Source of the DNA: Clostridiales bacterium
Lineage (GTDB): Bacteria > Bacillota > Clostridia > Oscillospirales > Oscillospiraceae
Assembly (NCBI GenBank): GCA_014799475.1
Contig: JAAVHX010000037.1
Span: 1 to 62,263 of the forward strand
Length of the DNA stretch: 62,263 bases
Reading direction: 5' to 3'
In this document: piece after piece, positions 48,512 through 55,834 of the stretch
Numbering within the stretch: the first letter of the stretch is position 1
Layout: every line of letters begins with the position of its first letter
Position numbers and translations under genes: made by a program
The notes under the pieces: generated by a model
What the model saw: the letters and a program-made list of their open reading frames with translations, nothing else
The model's database searches: none
Told to the model about the DNA's origin: nothing

Positions 48512-48516
48512 GCCTG

Positions 48517-48625
48517 TGACCGACCTCCACTTCGGTCCAAACGGCGGGCAGAGAGCCGCGAGGGGGAAAGCGCGTTCCCCTTCGGAAGGGACGCCCGCCG
48601 CTGCGTCAATGCGCTGACGCTCTAA
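48517..48625 (+). ncRNA. Candidate preQ1 riboswitch (possibly class III) upstream of queT
   Basis: A leader of about 110 bases is strongly structured: GACCG...CGGTC (48518-48537), then CGGCGGGC pairing with GCCCGCCG around an inner hairpin, then GCGTCA-ATGCGC-TGACGC (48603-48620) just before the ribosome site at 48631-48637. QueT transporters of Firmicutes are commonly controlled by preQ1 riboswitches, and class III is known from this bacterial group. I cannot confirm the conserved core from memory, so the class is uncertain. Confidence 0.5.
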
Positions 48626-48646
48626 ACATAAAGGAGGTTTTCTGTG

Positions 48647-49177
48647 ATGCGCAAATTTTCTGTCCTTGACCTGGTCCTGGCCGCCATGGCGGCGGCACTG
48701 TACGCCCTGCTGGGGTACTTCGGCGACATTTTGCAGCTCACCTTCGGCCCCATCCAGTGCCGGATCGCCGAGGCGCTCACCGTTCTGCCCTTCCTGTTCC
48801 CGGCCACAGCGCCAGGACTGGCCATCGGCTGTCTTATCACCAACCTGCTGTCCCCCTACGGGCCCATCGACGTGATCTTCGGCACCCTGGCCACCGCCAT
48901 CGCCGCCTGGCTCGCCGCAAAAATGCCCCGGTGGTATCTGGCGGCCCTGCCTCCCATCATCGTCAACGCCATCATCCTGCCCCCCATGTGGGCCTGGGCG
49001 GAGGTGGGAACCGTCAACGCCGCCTTCTGGACGGCCTGCGGCTTCAACGCGGTGACCTTCATCATCGGCGAGGCGCTGGCCTGCTATGTGCTGGGCACGG
49101 TGCTGCTCAAGGCGCTGGCCCAAGTCGGCTACCTCAAACCCATCATGCGCCAGGCGGCGCAGGCGCCATCAGTTTAA
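48647..49177 (+). CDS. queT: QueT-family queuosine-precursor transporter
   Basis: 176 residues from the ATG at 48647, nine bases after AAGGAGG (a GTG three bases earlier is possible). About six membrane helices, with LDLVLAAMAAALYALLGYFG, IQCRIAEALTVLPFLFP and NLLSPYGPIDVIFGTLAT, which are QueT marks. It acts as ECF-type S-component to import preQ1 or a related queuosine precursor with a shared energising module not in this window. Flanked by a candidate riboswitch and a terminator. Confidence 0.92.
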   Translation: MRKFSVLDLVLAAMAAALYALLGYFGDILQLTFGPIQCRIAEALTVLPFLFPATAPGLAIGCLITNLLSPYGPIDVIFGTLATAIAAWLAAKMPRWYLAALPPIIVNAIILPPMWAWAEVGTVNAAFWTACGFNAVTFIIGEALACYVLGTVLLKALAQVGYLKPIMRQAAQAPSV

Positions 49178-49185
49178 CGTGAAAG

Positions 49186-49216
49186 CCCTGGGTGGTGGAG
49201 CACCCAGGGTTTTTTT
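49186..49216 (+). terminator. Terminator of queT
   Basis: CCCTGGGTG-GTGGAG-CACCCAGGG followed by T7. Confidence 0.88.
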
Positions 49217-49221
49217 GTCGC

Positions 49222-49273
49222 GTCATTGCCGGCACAGCCGGCAACGACTGCTCGGGCGGCGCCATGCGCCGCC
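49222..49273. repeat. Hairpin-pair repeat (GTCATTG...CAACGAC family)
   Basis: GTCATTGCCGGC-ACA-GCCGGCAACGAC (49222-49247) and GGCGGCGC-CAT-GCGCCGCC (49255-49273). The first shares its outer GTCATTG/CAACGAC frame with hairpins at 52.75 and 52.81 kb while the stem sequence differs. The region to 49341 holds no gene. Confidence 0.55.
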
Positions 49274-49341
49274 TTGGTGGAGCGCCCGGGGCCTTTATTT
49301 GATTTAACCAGGAAAAACCAGTCTCGCGTCATTCCGAAGCC

Positions 49342-49998
49342 TCATGCCCTTTTGGCCGTCCTCATTTTCATCTTCTGATACCGCTTCGTGGTGTAAATCC
49401 ACAGCGACAGCGCATAGGAGGCGTACAGCATCAGTGCCGTAACCAGGAGGACCATCATGATTGCGGCGGGCGAGCCCGTCCGCAAAAACGCTGTGCCCAT
49501 CCCTGAGTTCGAGATCAGGCCAATCGGGATCAGGCACCACATCATAGCGCTGGTGCAGATCTCGTTTTTGAAAAAGTATCCGCTGGGGATGCCGGCGCAT
49601 AGGAACAAGACGCCAAACCAAGCGCCCAAAACATAGCTCGGCATGACGTCTGCCAGTGTAAACTGGTGGATCGCGGCGGAGGCGGCGCACGCGGCAAAGC
49701 TTATGACGGAAATCGCGGCCAGCAGCAAGGCGCAGAACATATACCGGCTCAGCACGATGTCGCGGTTTGTAATGGGCAGGACGGGGAGGTAGTCCTTCCA
49801 ATCGCTTTGCTCTTCCGCCTTGACAATCTCGGTGAGGACAGCGACGCCCATCATTGGAAGACAGAGCGCGATATATCTCGCACCGTCATTGGGCAGCAGC
49901 AGAATCACAGCAATCAAAAGCAGCGCACTGGCGGCCCTGTACAGCGGACCAAACTGCTTTTTGAATACGATAAAATCTTTAGAAACCAGTCCTGTCAT
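49342..49998 (-). CDS. ABC-2-type transporter permease
   Basis: 218 residues with six hydrophobic helices (about 20-40, 45-65, 95-118, 125-145, 150-170, 178-200), of the small YtrC/D-like or ABC2_membrane type; MTGLVSKDFIVFKKQF is the usual exporter N-terminus. It overlaps the stop of the ATPase gene by four bases (ATGA). In YtrA-type operons such pumps respond to cell-wall antibiotics; the substrate here is unknown. Confidence 0.85.
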   Translation of the reverse strand: MTGLVSKDFIVFKKQFGPLYRAASALLLIAVILLLPNDGARYIALCLPMMGVAVLTEIVKAEEQSDWKDYLPVLPITNRDIVLSRYMFCALLLAAISVISFAACAASAAIHQFTLADVMPSYVLGAWFGVLFLCAGIPSGYFFKNEICTSAMMWCLIPIGLISNSGMGTAFLRTGSPAAIMMVLLVTALMLYASYALSLWIYTTKRYQKMKMRTAKRA

Positions 49999-50855
49999 GT
50001 CCGCTCCCCCCTGATGTATAAAAGCATGATGTCGTCAAGGGCGGCGGGGTCAACGATACATCCGGGGTATTTCCTGGCGATGCCCGCACGGTCCGCCACC
50101 AAAACCTGGTACTCATAGTCCTGCCTGCGCCACGCGACGATGTCTTCTTTGTCCATGTTCGCGAATTGCTCCGCCCCGCAGTGAACGATCCCATAATGAT
50201 AAACCAGCTCGTCCTTTGGCTTGCAGAACAGCAGCTTCCCCTCATAGAGAAACGCGACATAGTCCGCAATTTTTTCCAGGTCGCTGGTGATGTGCGAGGA
50301 AAACAGCACACTGTTTCTCTCGTCCTGGACAAAATCAAGAAGCAGGTCAAGGATCTCGTCCCGCATCACAGGGTCCAGGCCGCTGGTCGCCTCATCCAGC
50401 AGCAGCAGTTTGGAATGGTGCGCCAGGGCAATCGCAAAGTTCAGCTTGACCTTCATCCCCTTTGAAAAGGTCCATATCTCCTGCCCTTTCGGAAGATTGA
50501 ATTTTTGAATGAGCGCACGAAATTGCTCCCTGTCCCAATGGGTATAGATGCGGCCCATCACCGTTTCAATATCGGAAATGGTAAACATACGGGGGAGGTT
50601 ACAGGTATCCTGCACCATGCCGATGCTTTGCTTGAGCTCTTTTTCATGAATGATATTGTCTTTTCCAAAAACGCGGATTTCGCCGCCGTCCTTTTCAATG
50701 GCATGGATAATCAGATCGATCGTGGTGGTTTTCCCCGCCCCGTTTTCGCCAATCAAGCCCATAATTGCCCCGCTGGGTACGGTCAGGGACAGCCCGTCCA
50801 GGCAGAATCCGGGATAGCGTTTCGTCAGCTTGTCTATTTGCAGAATTGCATCCAT
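49995..50855 (-). CDS. ABC transporter ATP-binding protein
   Basis: 286 residues. Walker A GENGAGKTTT, signature FSKGMKVKLNFAIA (Q replaced by K, as often in this group), Walker B LLLLDEATSGLD, H-loop SSHITSDLEKI. A C-terminal accessory domain (about 215-286) follows. It is the YtrB-like partner of the permease and lies three bases after the GntR-type regulator. Confidence 0.92.
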   Translation of the reverse strand: MDAILQIDKLTKRYPGFCLDGLSLTVPSGAIMGLIGENGAGKTTTIDLIIHAIEKDGGEIRVFGKDNIIHEKELKQSIGMVQDTCNLPRMFTISDIETVMGRIYTHWDREQFRALIQKFNLPKGQEIWTFSKGMKVKLNFAIALAHHSKLLLLDEATSGLDPVMRDEILDLLLDFVQDERNSVLFSSHITSDLEKIADYVAFLYEGKLLFCKPKDELVYHYGIVHCGAEQFANMDKEDIVAWRRQDYEYQVLVADRAGIARKYPGCIVDPAALDDIMLLYIRGERT

Positions 50856-50858
50856 AAA

Positions 50859-51236
50859 TCACCCCTCCTCCTGATAAAACATGGTCAGCAGCTCCACCAA
50901 TTTGCCCAGCGGTATTCCGCACGTCCGCCCAATATCGGCCGCCTGCTGCAAATGGTTTTCCGCCTGCCGCTGCTGCTCCTCCTGGACAAAGTCCCGGTTC
51001 TGCGCCGACACAAAGCTCCCCCGCCCCACGGTGGTTTCAATAAAACCATCGCGCTGAAGCTCCTCGTATGCCCTTTGGACCGTAATCACGCTGATATGCA
51101 GGGATTTTGCCAGGGCCCGCATGGATGGAATGGCGTCGCCTGTCTGCAGTTCGCCGCGCATAATCATCGCTTTGAATTGCGATGTGATCTGTTCATAGAT
51201 CGGCTTGCTGGTATTGCTGCTGATGATAATCTCCAC
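50859..51236 (-). CDS. GntR-family regulator, YtrA type
   Basis: 125 residues from the GTG at 51236 (VEIIISSNTSKPIYEQI). A short GntR protein: winged helix with AIPSMRALAKSLHISVITVQRAYEEL and GFIETTVGRGSFVS, then a small dimerising helix, no large effector domain, which defines the YtrA subgroup. It heads the ABC operon and faces a perfect promoter with a palindrome at +1, so autorepression with induction by a membrane-active compound is likely. An ATG at 51278 lies inside the operator and is a poor choice. Confidence 0.88.
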   Translation of the reverse strand: MEIIISSNTSKPIYEQITSQFKAMIMRGELQTGDAIPSMRALAKSLHISVITVQRAYEELQRDGFIETTVGRGSFVSAQNRDFVQEEQQRQAENHLQQAADIGRTCGIPLGKLVELLTMFYQEEG

Positions 51237-51256
51237 GCAAAACACCCGTCCTATAG

Positions 51257-51305
51257 TGTACTCATTTGATAAGTACATTATAGGGCGGGTGTTGGCGCTT
51301 GTCAA
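51257..51305 (-). promoter_or_regulatory. Promoter and operator of the YtrA-type operon
   Basis: On the minus strand TTGACA (51300-51305), 17-bp spacer, TATAAT (51277-51282). The near-palindrome TGTACTCATTTGATAAGTACA (51257-51277, arms TGTACT/AGTACA) abuts the -10, an ideal repressor position. Confidence 0.85.
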
Positions 51306-51312
51306 GGCTTAT

Positions 51313-52692
51313 CTATGCCCACGCCTCTTTTAATAAAGCGGCGGCCTCGGCCAGCTCCCCCTCGGTCAGCCCCGCAAAGCCCAGCACCACGGTGGAGGGT
51401 TTTGGCTCCACCCCATGACAGTAACGGCTCAGGGGGTGGATGCCCACCGACTTGGCCGCCGCCCGTGCCACCAGCTCCCCCTCTGAGAACCGGGGAAGCG
51501 TCACCAGGAAGTGCAGCCCCGCATCCGCCCCAGAGATGGTCACGCCGGGAATCTCCCTCAGCGCCTCGGTAAACAGGGCGCATTTTTTGCGGTACAGGTT
51601 CCCCGTCCGCCGCAGGTGCCGCCCGTACAGCCCCTGGGCCAGAAAGCGCCGCAAGCTCTCCTGCTCAAACCGGGAGACGGTACACGCCCCATGGGAAAAG
51701 GTGGCACGGTAGCGCTCCAGCAGCTCGGGCGGCAGGATCATATACGCCACGCGGATGGCCGGGGCGATGGAGCGGGAAAAGGTGCCCATATACACCACCC
51801 GCCCCGCCCGGTCAAGCCCTTGCAAGGCCGGTATGGGCCGGGAGGAGTAGCGGAACTCGCTGTCGTAATCGTCCTCGATGAGGAAGCGGCCGGGGGCGGA
51901 CGCCGCCCAGTGGAGGAGCCGGCTGCGCCGTCCGGCGGGCATGGTCACCCCCAGCGGGAACTGGTGGGACGGGGTGACGTAGGCCAGCCCCGCGCCGGAA
52001 CGCTCCAGCGCCTCCGGGCACATCCCCTCCCCGTTCACAGGGATGGGAACGGCTTCCCGCCCGTGGAGGGAGGCGGCGGCGTAGGCGGCGGGGTAGCCCG
52101 GGTCCTCCAGGGCGATGGCCTTCTGTTCGGGCAGGAGCTGGAGCAGGAGGGACAGCAGATAATCCGCCCCCGCCCCCACCACCACCTGCTCCGGGGTACA
52201 GCAAACCCCCCGGTACTGGGCCAGCAGCTCGGCCAGGGCGGCGCGCAGGGGCAGATCGCCTTGGGGGTGGCCCCGCTGAAGCAGCCCCGGGTTTTCGTAC
52301 ACCGCCTCCTTGGTGATCCGCGCCCAGGAGGAGAAGGGGAACACCGACGTATCCACCGCCGAGGTGGAGCAGTCATAGGCCCACTTGGGCGCAGGGGGCG
52401 GGGCCGCCTCTGAGACCGACGCCGGCGCGGCGGGGGACGGGGGCAGCAGATCGGCGCATACGTAGCCGCTGCGGGGGCGGGCTACCACGTAGCCCTCCGC
52501 CGCCAGCAGGGAGTAGGCCGTTTCCACGGTGCTCATGCTCACCCCGGCCAAGGCACACAGCCGCCGCTTGGAGGGCAGCTTGCTCCCCGGGGACAGCGCC
52601 CCGGACTGGATGGCGGCGGCGATGTGGCGGTAGAGCTGGTCGTACAGCGGCGCGTCTTCGGTAAATACGGGGAGGGGGAAGGAGTCGGGCAT
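51313..52692 (-). CDS. MocR/PdxR-type regulator (GntR winged helix fused to aminotransferase fold) lacking the PLP lysine
   Basis: 459 residues. Winged helix (about 15-80: LYDQLYRHIAAAIQSGALSP, LAGVSMSTVETAYSLLAAEG), linker, then a fold-type I aminotransferase domain (about 110-455) with VVVGAGADYLLSLLLQ, EDPGYPAAY and IEDDYDSEFRY. The site that carries the PLP Schiff-base lysine in GabR/PdxR (TFSK) reads MGTFSRSIAPAIRVAYM, so Lys is Arg. It may bind PLP without a Schiff base or bind another ligand. It is divergent from an ECF S-component gene; a regulator-transporter pair for vitamin B6 or a related compound is the simplest reading, but unproven. Confidence 0.9.
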   Translation of the reverse strand: MPDSFPLPVFTEDAPLYDQLYRHIAAAIQSGALSPGSKLPSKRRLCALAGVSMSTVETAYSLLAAEGYVVARPRSGYVCADLLPPSPAAPASVSEAAPPPAPKWAYDCSTSAVDTSVFPFSSWARITKEAVYENPGLLQRGHPQGDLPLRAALAELLAQYRGVCCTPEQVVVGAGADYLLSLLLQLLPEQKAIALEDPGYPAAYAAASLHGREAVPIPVNGEGMCPEALERSGAGLAYVTPSHQFPLGVTMPAGRRSRLLHWAASAPGRFLIEDDYDSEFRYSSRPIPALQGLDRAGRVVYMGTFSRSIAPAIRVAYMILPPELLERYRATFSHGACTVSRFEQESLRRFLAQGLYGRHLRRTGNLYRKKCALFTEALREIPGVTISGADAGLHFLVTLPRFSEGELVARAAAKSVGIHPLSRYCHGVEPKPSTVVLGFAGLTEGELAEAAALLKEAWA

Positions 52693-52747
52693 AGGGGATG
52701 GCCTCCTTTGGTAAATCGTAACAGGGCGTTATGGGGCGGCACACCTT

Positions 52748-52864
52748 GGAACGTCATTGGGGCTGCGCCCCAACGACCGTTCCGGGCGTCTTCGACGCCC
52801 CAGGGGCCGTCATTGGGCCTGCGGCCCAACAACTGGCCCGTGTGTGGGGCTACGCCCCACACAC
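52748..52864. repeat. Array of four consecutive hairpins with three-base loops
   Basis: Hairpins at 52748-52783 (nested GGAACG...CGTTCC around TTGGGGC-TGC-GCCCCAA), 52784-52800 (GGGCGTC-TTC-GACGCCC), 52804-52839 (nested GGGCC...GGCCC around TTGGGCC-TGC-GGCCCAA) and 52840-52864 (GTGTGTGGGGC-TAC-GCCCCACACAC). Nothing else is seen between 52700 and the S-component promoter. Confidence 0.7.
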
Positions 52865-52887
52865 TATCTGACCCTATAAAAAAGTCG

Positions 52888-52926
52888 AAAACTGAGTCTG
52901 GAAACCATGCCAGTTTTTATTATAAT
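52888..52926 (+). promoter_or_regulatory. -10 element and candidate MocR operator upstream of the S-component
   Basis: TATAAT at 52921-52926 with no good -35 at 17 bp, and AAAACTG-N16-CAGTTTT (52888-52894, 52911-52917) across the -35 zone. A weak -35 with a dyad over it suggests an activated promoter. Confidence 0.5.
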
Positions 52927-52977
52927 AGCACCAGAACGAGGGGTTGTCAAACGAGGCCCCGGAAGGAGTTGGAAGCT

Positions 52978-53604
52978 ATGAATCCTGAAACTGAAAAACT
53001 GCTGCACGAAAAGCTGGTCCGCGAGGAAAAGCTGCGCAAGCTGACCTTTGCGGCCATGATGACGGCGCTGGTTTTCGTGAGCAATTATCTGCGTATTGTC
53101 CTGCCCATCGCGGTGGGGGGCGTTACCGCTTTCACCTTGGCCAATATTATGTGCACGCTGTCCGGCCTGATGCTGGGGCCCTGGTGGGGCCTTGCTGCCG
53201 CCGGACTTGGCTCCGCCCTGTATGATTTGACGAATCCTGTTTATGCGGTGGAGGCCCCCATCACCTTCTTTACCAAGGGGACTTATGGCCTGGTGGCTGG
53301 ACTGGTGCTGTACTATGTGTTTGTCAAGCAGCTGAAACAGGAGCGGAGCGGATACTTGCCCATGGTGGCGTCCGCCCTCTGTGCGGCGGTGGCCTTTTTG
53401 GCGATCTATTCCGTGAAGGTCTATTTTTACAACGGGATGCTGGTGCAGGGGTTCACCGAACCGGTCCAGTGCTGGGCACTGATCGTGGCAAAGCTGCCCG
53501 CCACGCTGGTCAACGGCGCCCTCGCTGTGATCTTTGCCCCCATCCTGGGCGTAGCGCTCCACAAGGCGCTGAAAGCGGCCCACTTGGAGATAAATCCGGC
53601 ATAA
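52978..53604 (+). CDS. ECF transporter S-component
   Basis: 208 residues from the ATG at 52978 with GGAAGGAG upstream. A cytoplasmic N-terminal helix, then six membrane helices with LRKLTFAAMMTALVFVSNYL and the ECF-type IMCTLSGLMLGPWWGLAAAGLGSALYD broken by a loop. It captures a vitamin or similar small molecule for import with a shared EcfAA'T module. The adjacent MocR gene, a PLP-related regulator, hints at a B6 vitamer, though the specificity cannot be read directly. Confidence 0.88.
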   Translation: MNPETEKLLHEKLVREEKLRKLTFAAMMTALVFVSNYLRIVLPIAVGGVTAFTLANIMCTLSGLMLGPWWGLAAAGLGSALYDLTNPVYAVEAPITFFTKGTYGLVAGLVLYYVFVKQLKQERSGYLPMVASALCAAVAFLAIYSVKVYFYNGMLVQGFTEPVQCWALIVAKLPATLVNGALAVIFAPILGVALHKALKAAHLEINPA

Positions 53605-53622
53605 GCCGTTGCAGCTGACAAA

Positions 53623-53653
53623 AAACCGGGTGCGTTCCACACGCACCCGGTTT
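53623..53653. terminator. Terminator between the S-component and mnmA
   Basis: AAACCGGGTGCGT-TCCAC-ACGCACCCGGTTT, a perfect 13-bp stem serving convergent genes. Confidence 0.88.
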
Positions 53654-53654
53654 C

Positions 53655-54743
53655 CTATTTGACCACTTCCACAATGGTGCCGCCCCCCAGTACGGCTCCG
53701 TTTTCGTCGTATGCCACCGCCGCCTGCCCGGGCGTCACCGCCCGCTGGGGCTGGGCAAAGCTGAGCCGCACCCGCTCCCCTTCCGGGCACACCGTGACAG
53801 GCTGCTCTGTCTGGCGGTAGCGGGTCTTGGCCAGGGCCGGGAAGGGCTCTTCCGGCAGTTCAATAAGCCAGTTCCAGCCCGCCGCCACACAGCCACTGGA
53901 GTACAGCGCCTCCTCCGGGCCCACGGTGACGGTGTTGTCCGCCATGCACTTATCGCACACGTAGATGCGTCCCGACGACGACACCCCCACCCCCCGGCGC
54001 TGGCCGATGGTGAGCCCCGCCGCGCCCCGGTGGCGGCCCACCACCTTCCCTGCCTGGTCGATGATGTCCCCGACGGGATAGGTTTTCCCGGTGTAGCGCT
54101 CCATAAAGGCCAGGTAGTCCCCGTCCGGGACGAAGCAGATGTCCTGGCTGTCGTGCTTGCGGGCGTTGACGAAACCCTCCCGCTCCGCGATCTGCCGCAC
54201 CTCCCCCTTGGTCAGCCCGCCCAGCGGGAACAGGGTGCGGCCCAGCTGTTCCCGGGGGATGGGGTAGAGCACATAGCTCTGATCCCGGCTCAGGTCAGCG
54301 GCCTTGGTCATGCGAAAACCCCCCGCCCCGTCGTCCACGATTTGGGCGTAGTGGCCGGTGGCGATGTAGTCGCACCCCAGCTCCAGCGCCCGGCGGTGCA
54401 GCTTGTCGAATTTCAAAAAGCGGTTGCAGTCGATGCAGGGGTTGGGGGTCTCCCCCCGCTCGTAGGCGTCCACAAAGCGCCGGATCACCTTCTCCTCAAA
54501 CTCATCGGAGAAGTTGAATACATAGTGGGGAATGCCCATGCGGCGGGCCACCTCCCGGGCGTCCTCCACGTCGTCCAGGGTGCAGCAGGGGTGGCCCTTG
54601 TCCAGCCCCACCGCTTCGTTGCCGAACAGCTTCATGGTGACCCCAATGCACTCGTACCCCTGCTCTTGAAGGAGGTACGCCGCCACGCTGGAGTCCACCC
54701 CGCCGCTCATGGCCACCAGCACCCGCTTTTTGCTCCGCTCCAT
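53655..54743 (-). CDS. mnmA: tRNA-specific 2-thiouridylase MnmA
   Basis: 362 residues from the ATG at 54743 with AAGAAGGTG upstream; the GTG at 54752 is an alternative. PP-loop VAMSGGVDSSVAAYLL, catalytic Cys in NPCIDCNRFLKF, second active Cys in DICFVPDGDY, and the C-terminal beta-barrel (about 285-362, with VTPGQAAVAYD). It thiolates U34 of Glu, Gln and Lys tRNAs with sulfur from a cysteine desulfurase, not encoded here. It has a TATAAT at 54776-54781 on the minus strand. Confidence 0.95.
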   Translation of the reverse strand: MERSKKRVLVAMSGGVDSSVAAYLLQEQGYECIGVTMKLFGNEAVGLDKGHPCCTLDDVEDAREVARRMGIPHYVFNFSDEFEEKVIRRFVDAYERGETPNPCIDCNRFLKFDKLHRRALELGCDYIATGHYAQIVDDGAGGFRMTKAADLSRDQSYVLYPIPREQLGRTLFPLGGLTKGEVRQIAEREGFVNARKHDSQDICFVPDGDYLAFMERYTGKTYPVGDIIDQAGKVVGRHRGAAGLTIGQRRGVGVSSSGRIYVCDKCMADNTVTVGPEEALYSSGCVAAGWNWLIELPEEPFPALAKTRYRQTEQPVTVCPEGERVRLSFAQPQRAVTPGQAAVAYDENGAVLGGGTIVEVVK

Positions 54744-54852
54744 GCCGCTCACCTTCTTTGTGCTCTTTATGAGGCATTATACCACACAGTTCCCGATTTG
54801 GAAAGAACCCATGCCCTGGTCAAAAAATCCAGAAAAATTTTTGCGGGTGCTC

Positions 54853-54980
54853 TTGACAAATCGGTTAGCATATGCTATCCTTATCTCATCAGTTAGCTAC
54901 CGCAAACTGCAAAGCTTTTCCTCCAATGTTTCGAACCGGGAGACCGCCCGCGCCGCAAGGTGCGGGCGGTCTCTTTTCCT
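54853..54980 (+). ncRNA. Candidate small RNA unit: consensus promoter, about 90 bases, terminator, no ORF
   Basis: TTGACA (54853-54858), 17-bp spacer and TATCCT (54876-54881) point to a start near 54888. A perfect 12-bp terminator stem (54940-54951 with 54962-54973) and T4 end it. Between them are only about 55 bases, with CAGTT...AACTG pairing near the 5' end and no ribosome site or plausible ORF. The spacer contains the palindrome TAGCATATGCTA, which recurs in part at the ribbon-helix-helix promoter (45.18 kb). Downstream on the plus strand there is no gene, only the convergent ABC operon. It might instead be a leader whose gene was lost. Confidence 0.45.
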
Positions 54981-54992
54981 TCAGAGATCAAA

Positions 54993-55021
54993 AGCGGCCC
55001 TCACCTACCGTGAGGGCCGCT
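54993..55021 (-). terminator. Terminator of the tryptophan ABC operon
   Basis: AGCGGCCCTCAC-CTACC-GTGAGGGCCGCT, followed on the minus strand by TTTT, just after the stop at 55033. Confidence 0.85.
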
Positions 55022-55032
55022 CTCATGCGTTT

Positions 55033-55833
55033 TCAATCGGACAGCAGGATCCGGTCGTTGTCCAGATCCTTCCCTGTCCCCGCCTTAAAGCGGCGGAGCA
55101 GGTCATCCACCGTCATGCCCGCGCGCTCCTGGCCGGAGACGTCCAGCACGATGTTTCCGTCCGCCATCATCAGCGTGCGGTTTCCCAGCTCCAGCGCCTG
55201 CCTCATGTTGTGGGTCACCATCAGGCAGGTGATCTGGTTCTCCGCGATGATAGTCCGGGTGAGCTCCAGCACCTTTTCCGCCGTGCCCGGGTCCAGGGCG
55301 GCGGTGTGCTCGTCCAGCAGCAGCAGCTTGGGGGTGACCAGGGTAGCCATGAGCAGGGTGAGCGCCTGACGCTGGCCGCCGGACAGCAGGCCCACCGGCT
55401 GGCGCATCCGATCCTCCAACCCCATACCCAGCAGCTTCAGCTTCTCGGCAAAAAATTCCTTATCCTTTTTCGTGATCCGGCTGAACGGGGCCTTGCCCTG
55501 GGCCGAGCGCAGATAGGCCAGGGCGAGGTTCTCCTCGATGGTCATCGACGGCGCGGTGCCCCGCAGGGGGTCCTGGAACAGCCGCCCGATCACGCGGCTG
55601 CGCTTGTGGTCAGGGGTAAAGGTGATGTCCTTTCCGTCCAGCGCAATGGAACCGCTGTCCACATAGAAGCTGCCCGCGATGGCGTTCAAAAGGGTGGATT
55701 TGCCCGCCCCGTTGGAGCCGATGATGGAGGCGAAATCCCCGGGCCGGAGATGCAAAGACACATGGGACAGCGCTGTCTTTTCGTTGATGGTGCCAGGATT
55801 GAAGGTCTTGGAGATGTCCACAATGTTCAGCAT
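55033..55833 (-). CDS. ABC transporter ATP-binding protein (tryptophan/aromatic, TrpZ-like)
   Basis: 266 residues. Walker A GSNGAGKSTLL, Q-loop FQDPLRGTAP, signature LSGGQRQALTLLMA, Walker B LLLLDEHTAALDP (Glu-His rather than Glu-Pro), H-loop VTHNMRQALELG. It is the ATPase of the three-gene importer controlled by the T-box upstream. Last gene of the operon, one base after the permease. Confidence 0.9.
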   Translation of the reverse strand: MLNIVDISKTFNPGTINEKTALSHVSLHLRPGDFASIIGSNGAGKSTLLNAIAGSFYVDSGSIALDGKDITFTPDHKRSRVIGRLFQDPLRGTAPSMTIEENLALAYLRSAQGKAPFSRITKKDKEFFAEKLKLLGMGLEDRMRQPVGLLSGGQRQALTLLMATLVTPKLLLLDEHTAALDPGTAEKVLELTRTIIAENQITCLMVTHNMRQALELGNRTLMMADGNIVLDVSGQERAGMTVDDLLRRFKAGTGKDLDNDRILLSD

Positions 55834-55834
55834 A

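Noticed and set aside
48407-49123. N-terminal extension of the TipAS-type regulator through the queT gene
   Set aside because: It is antisense to queT and its structured leader; the MerR domain begins exactly at the ATG at 48406.
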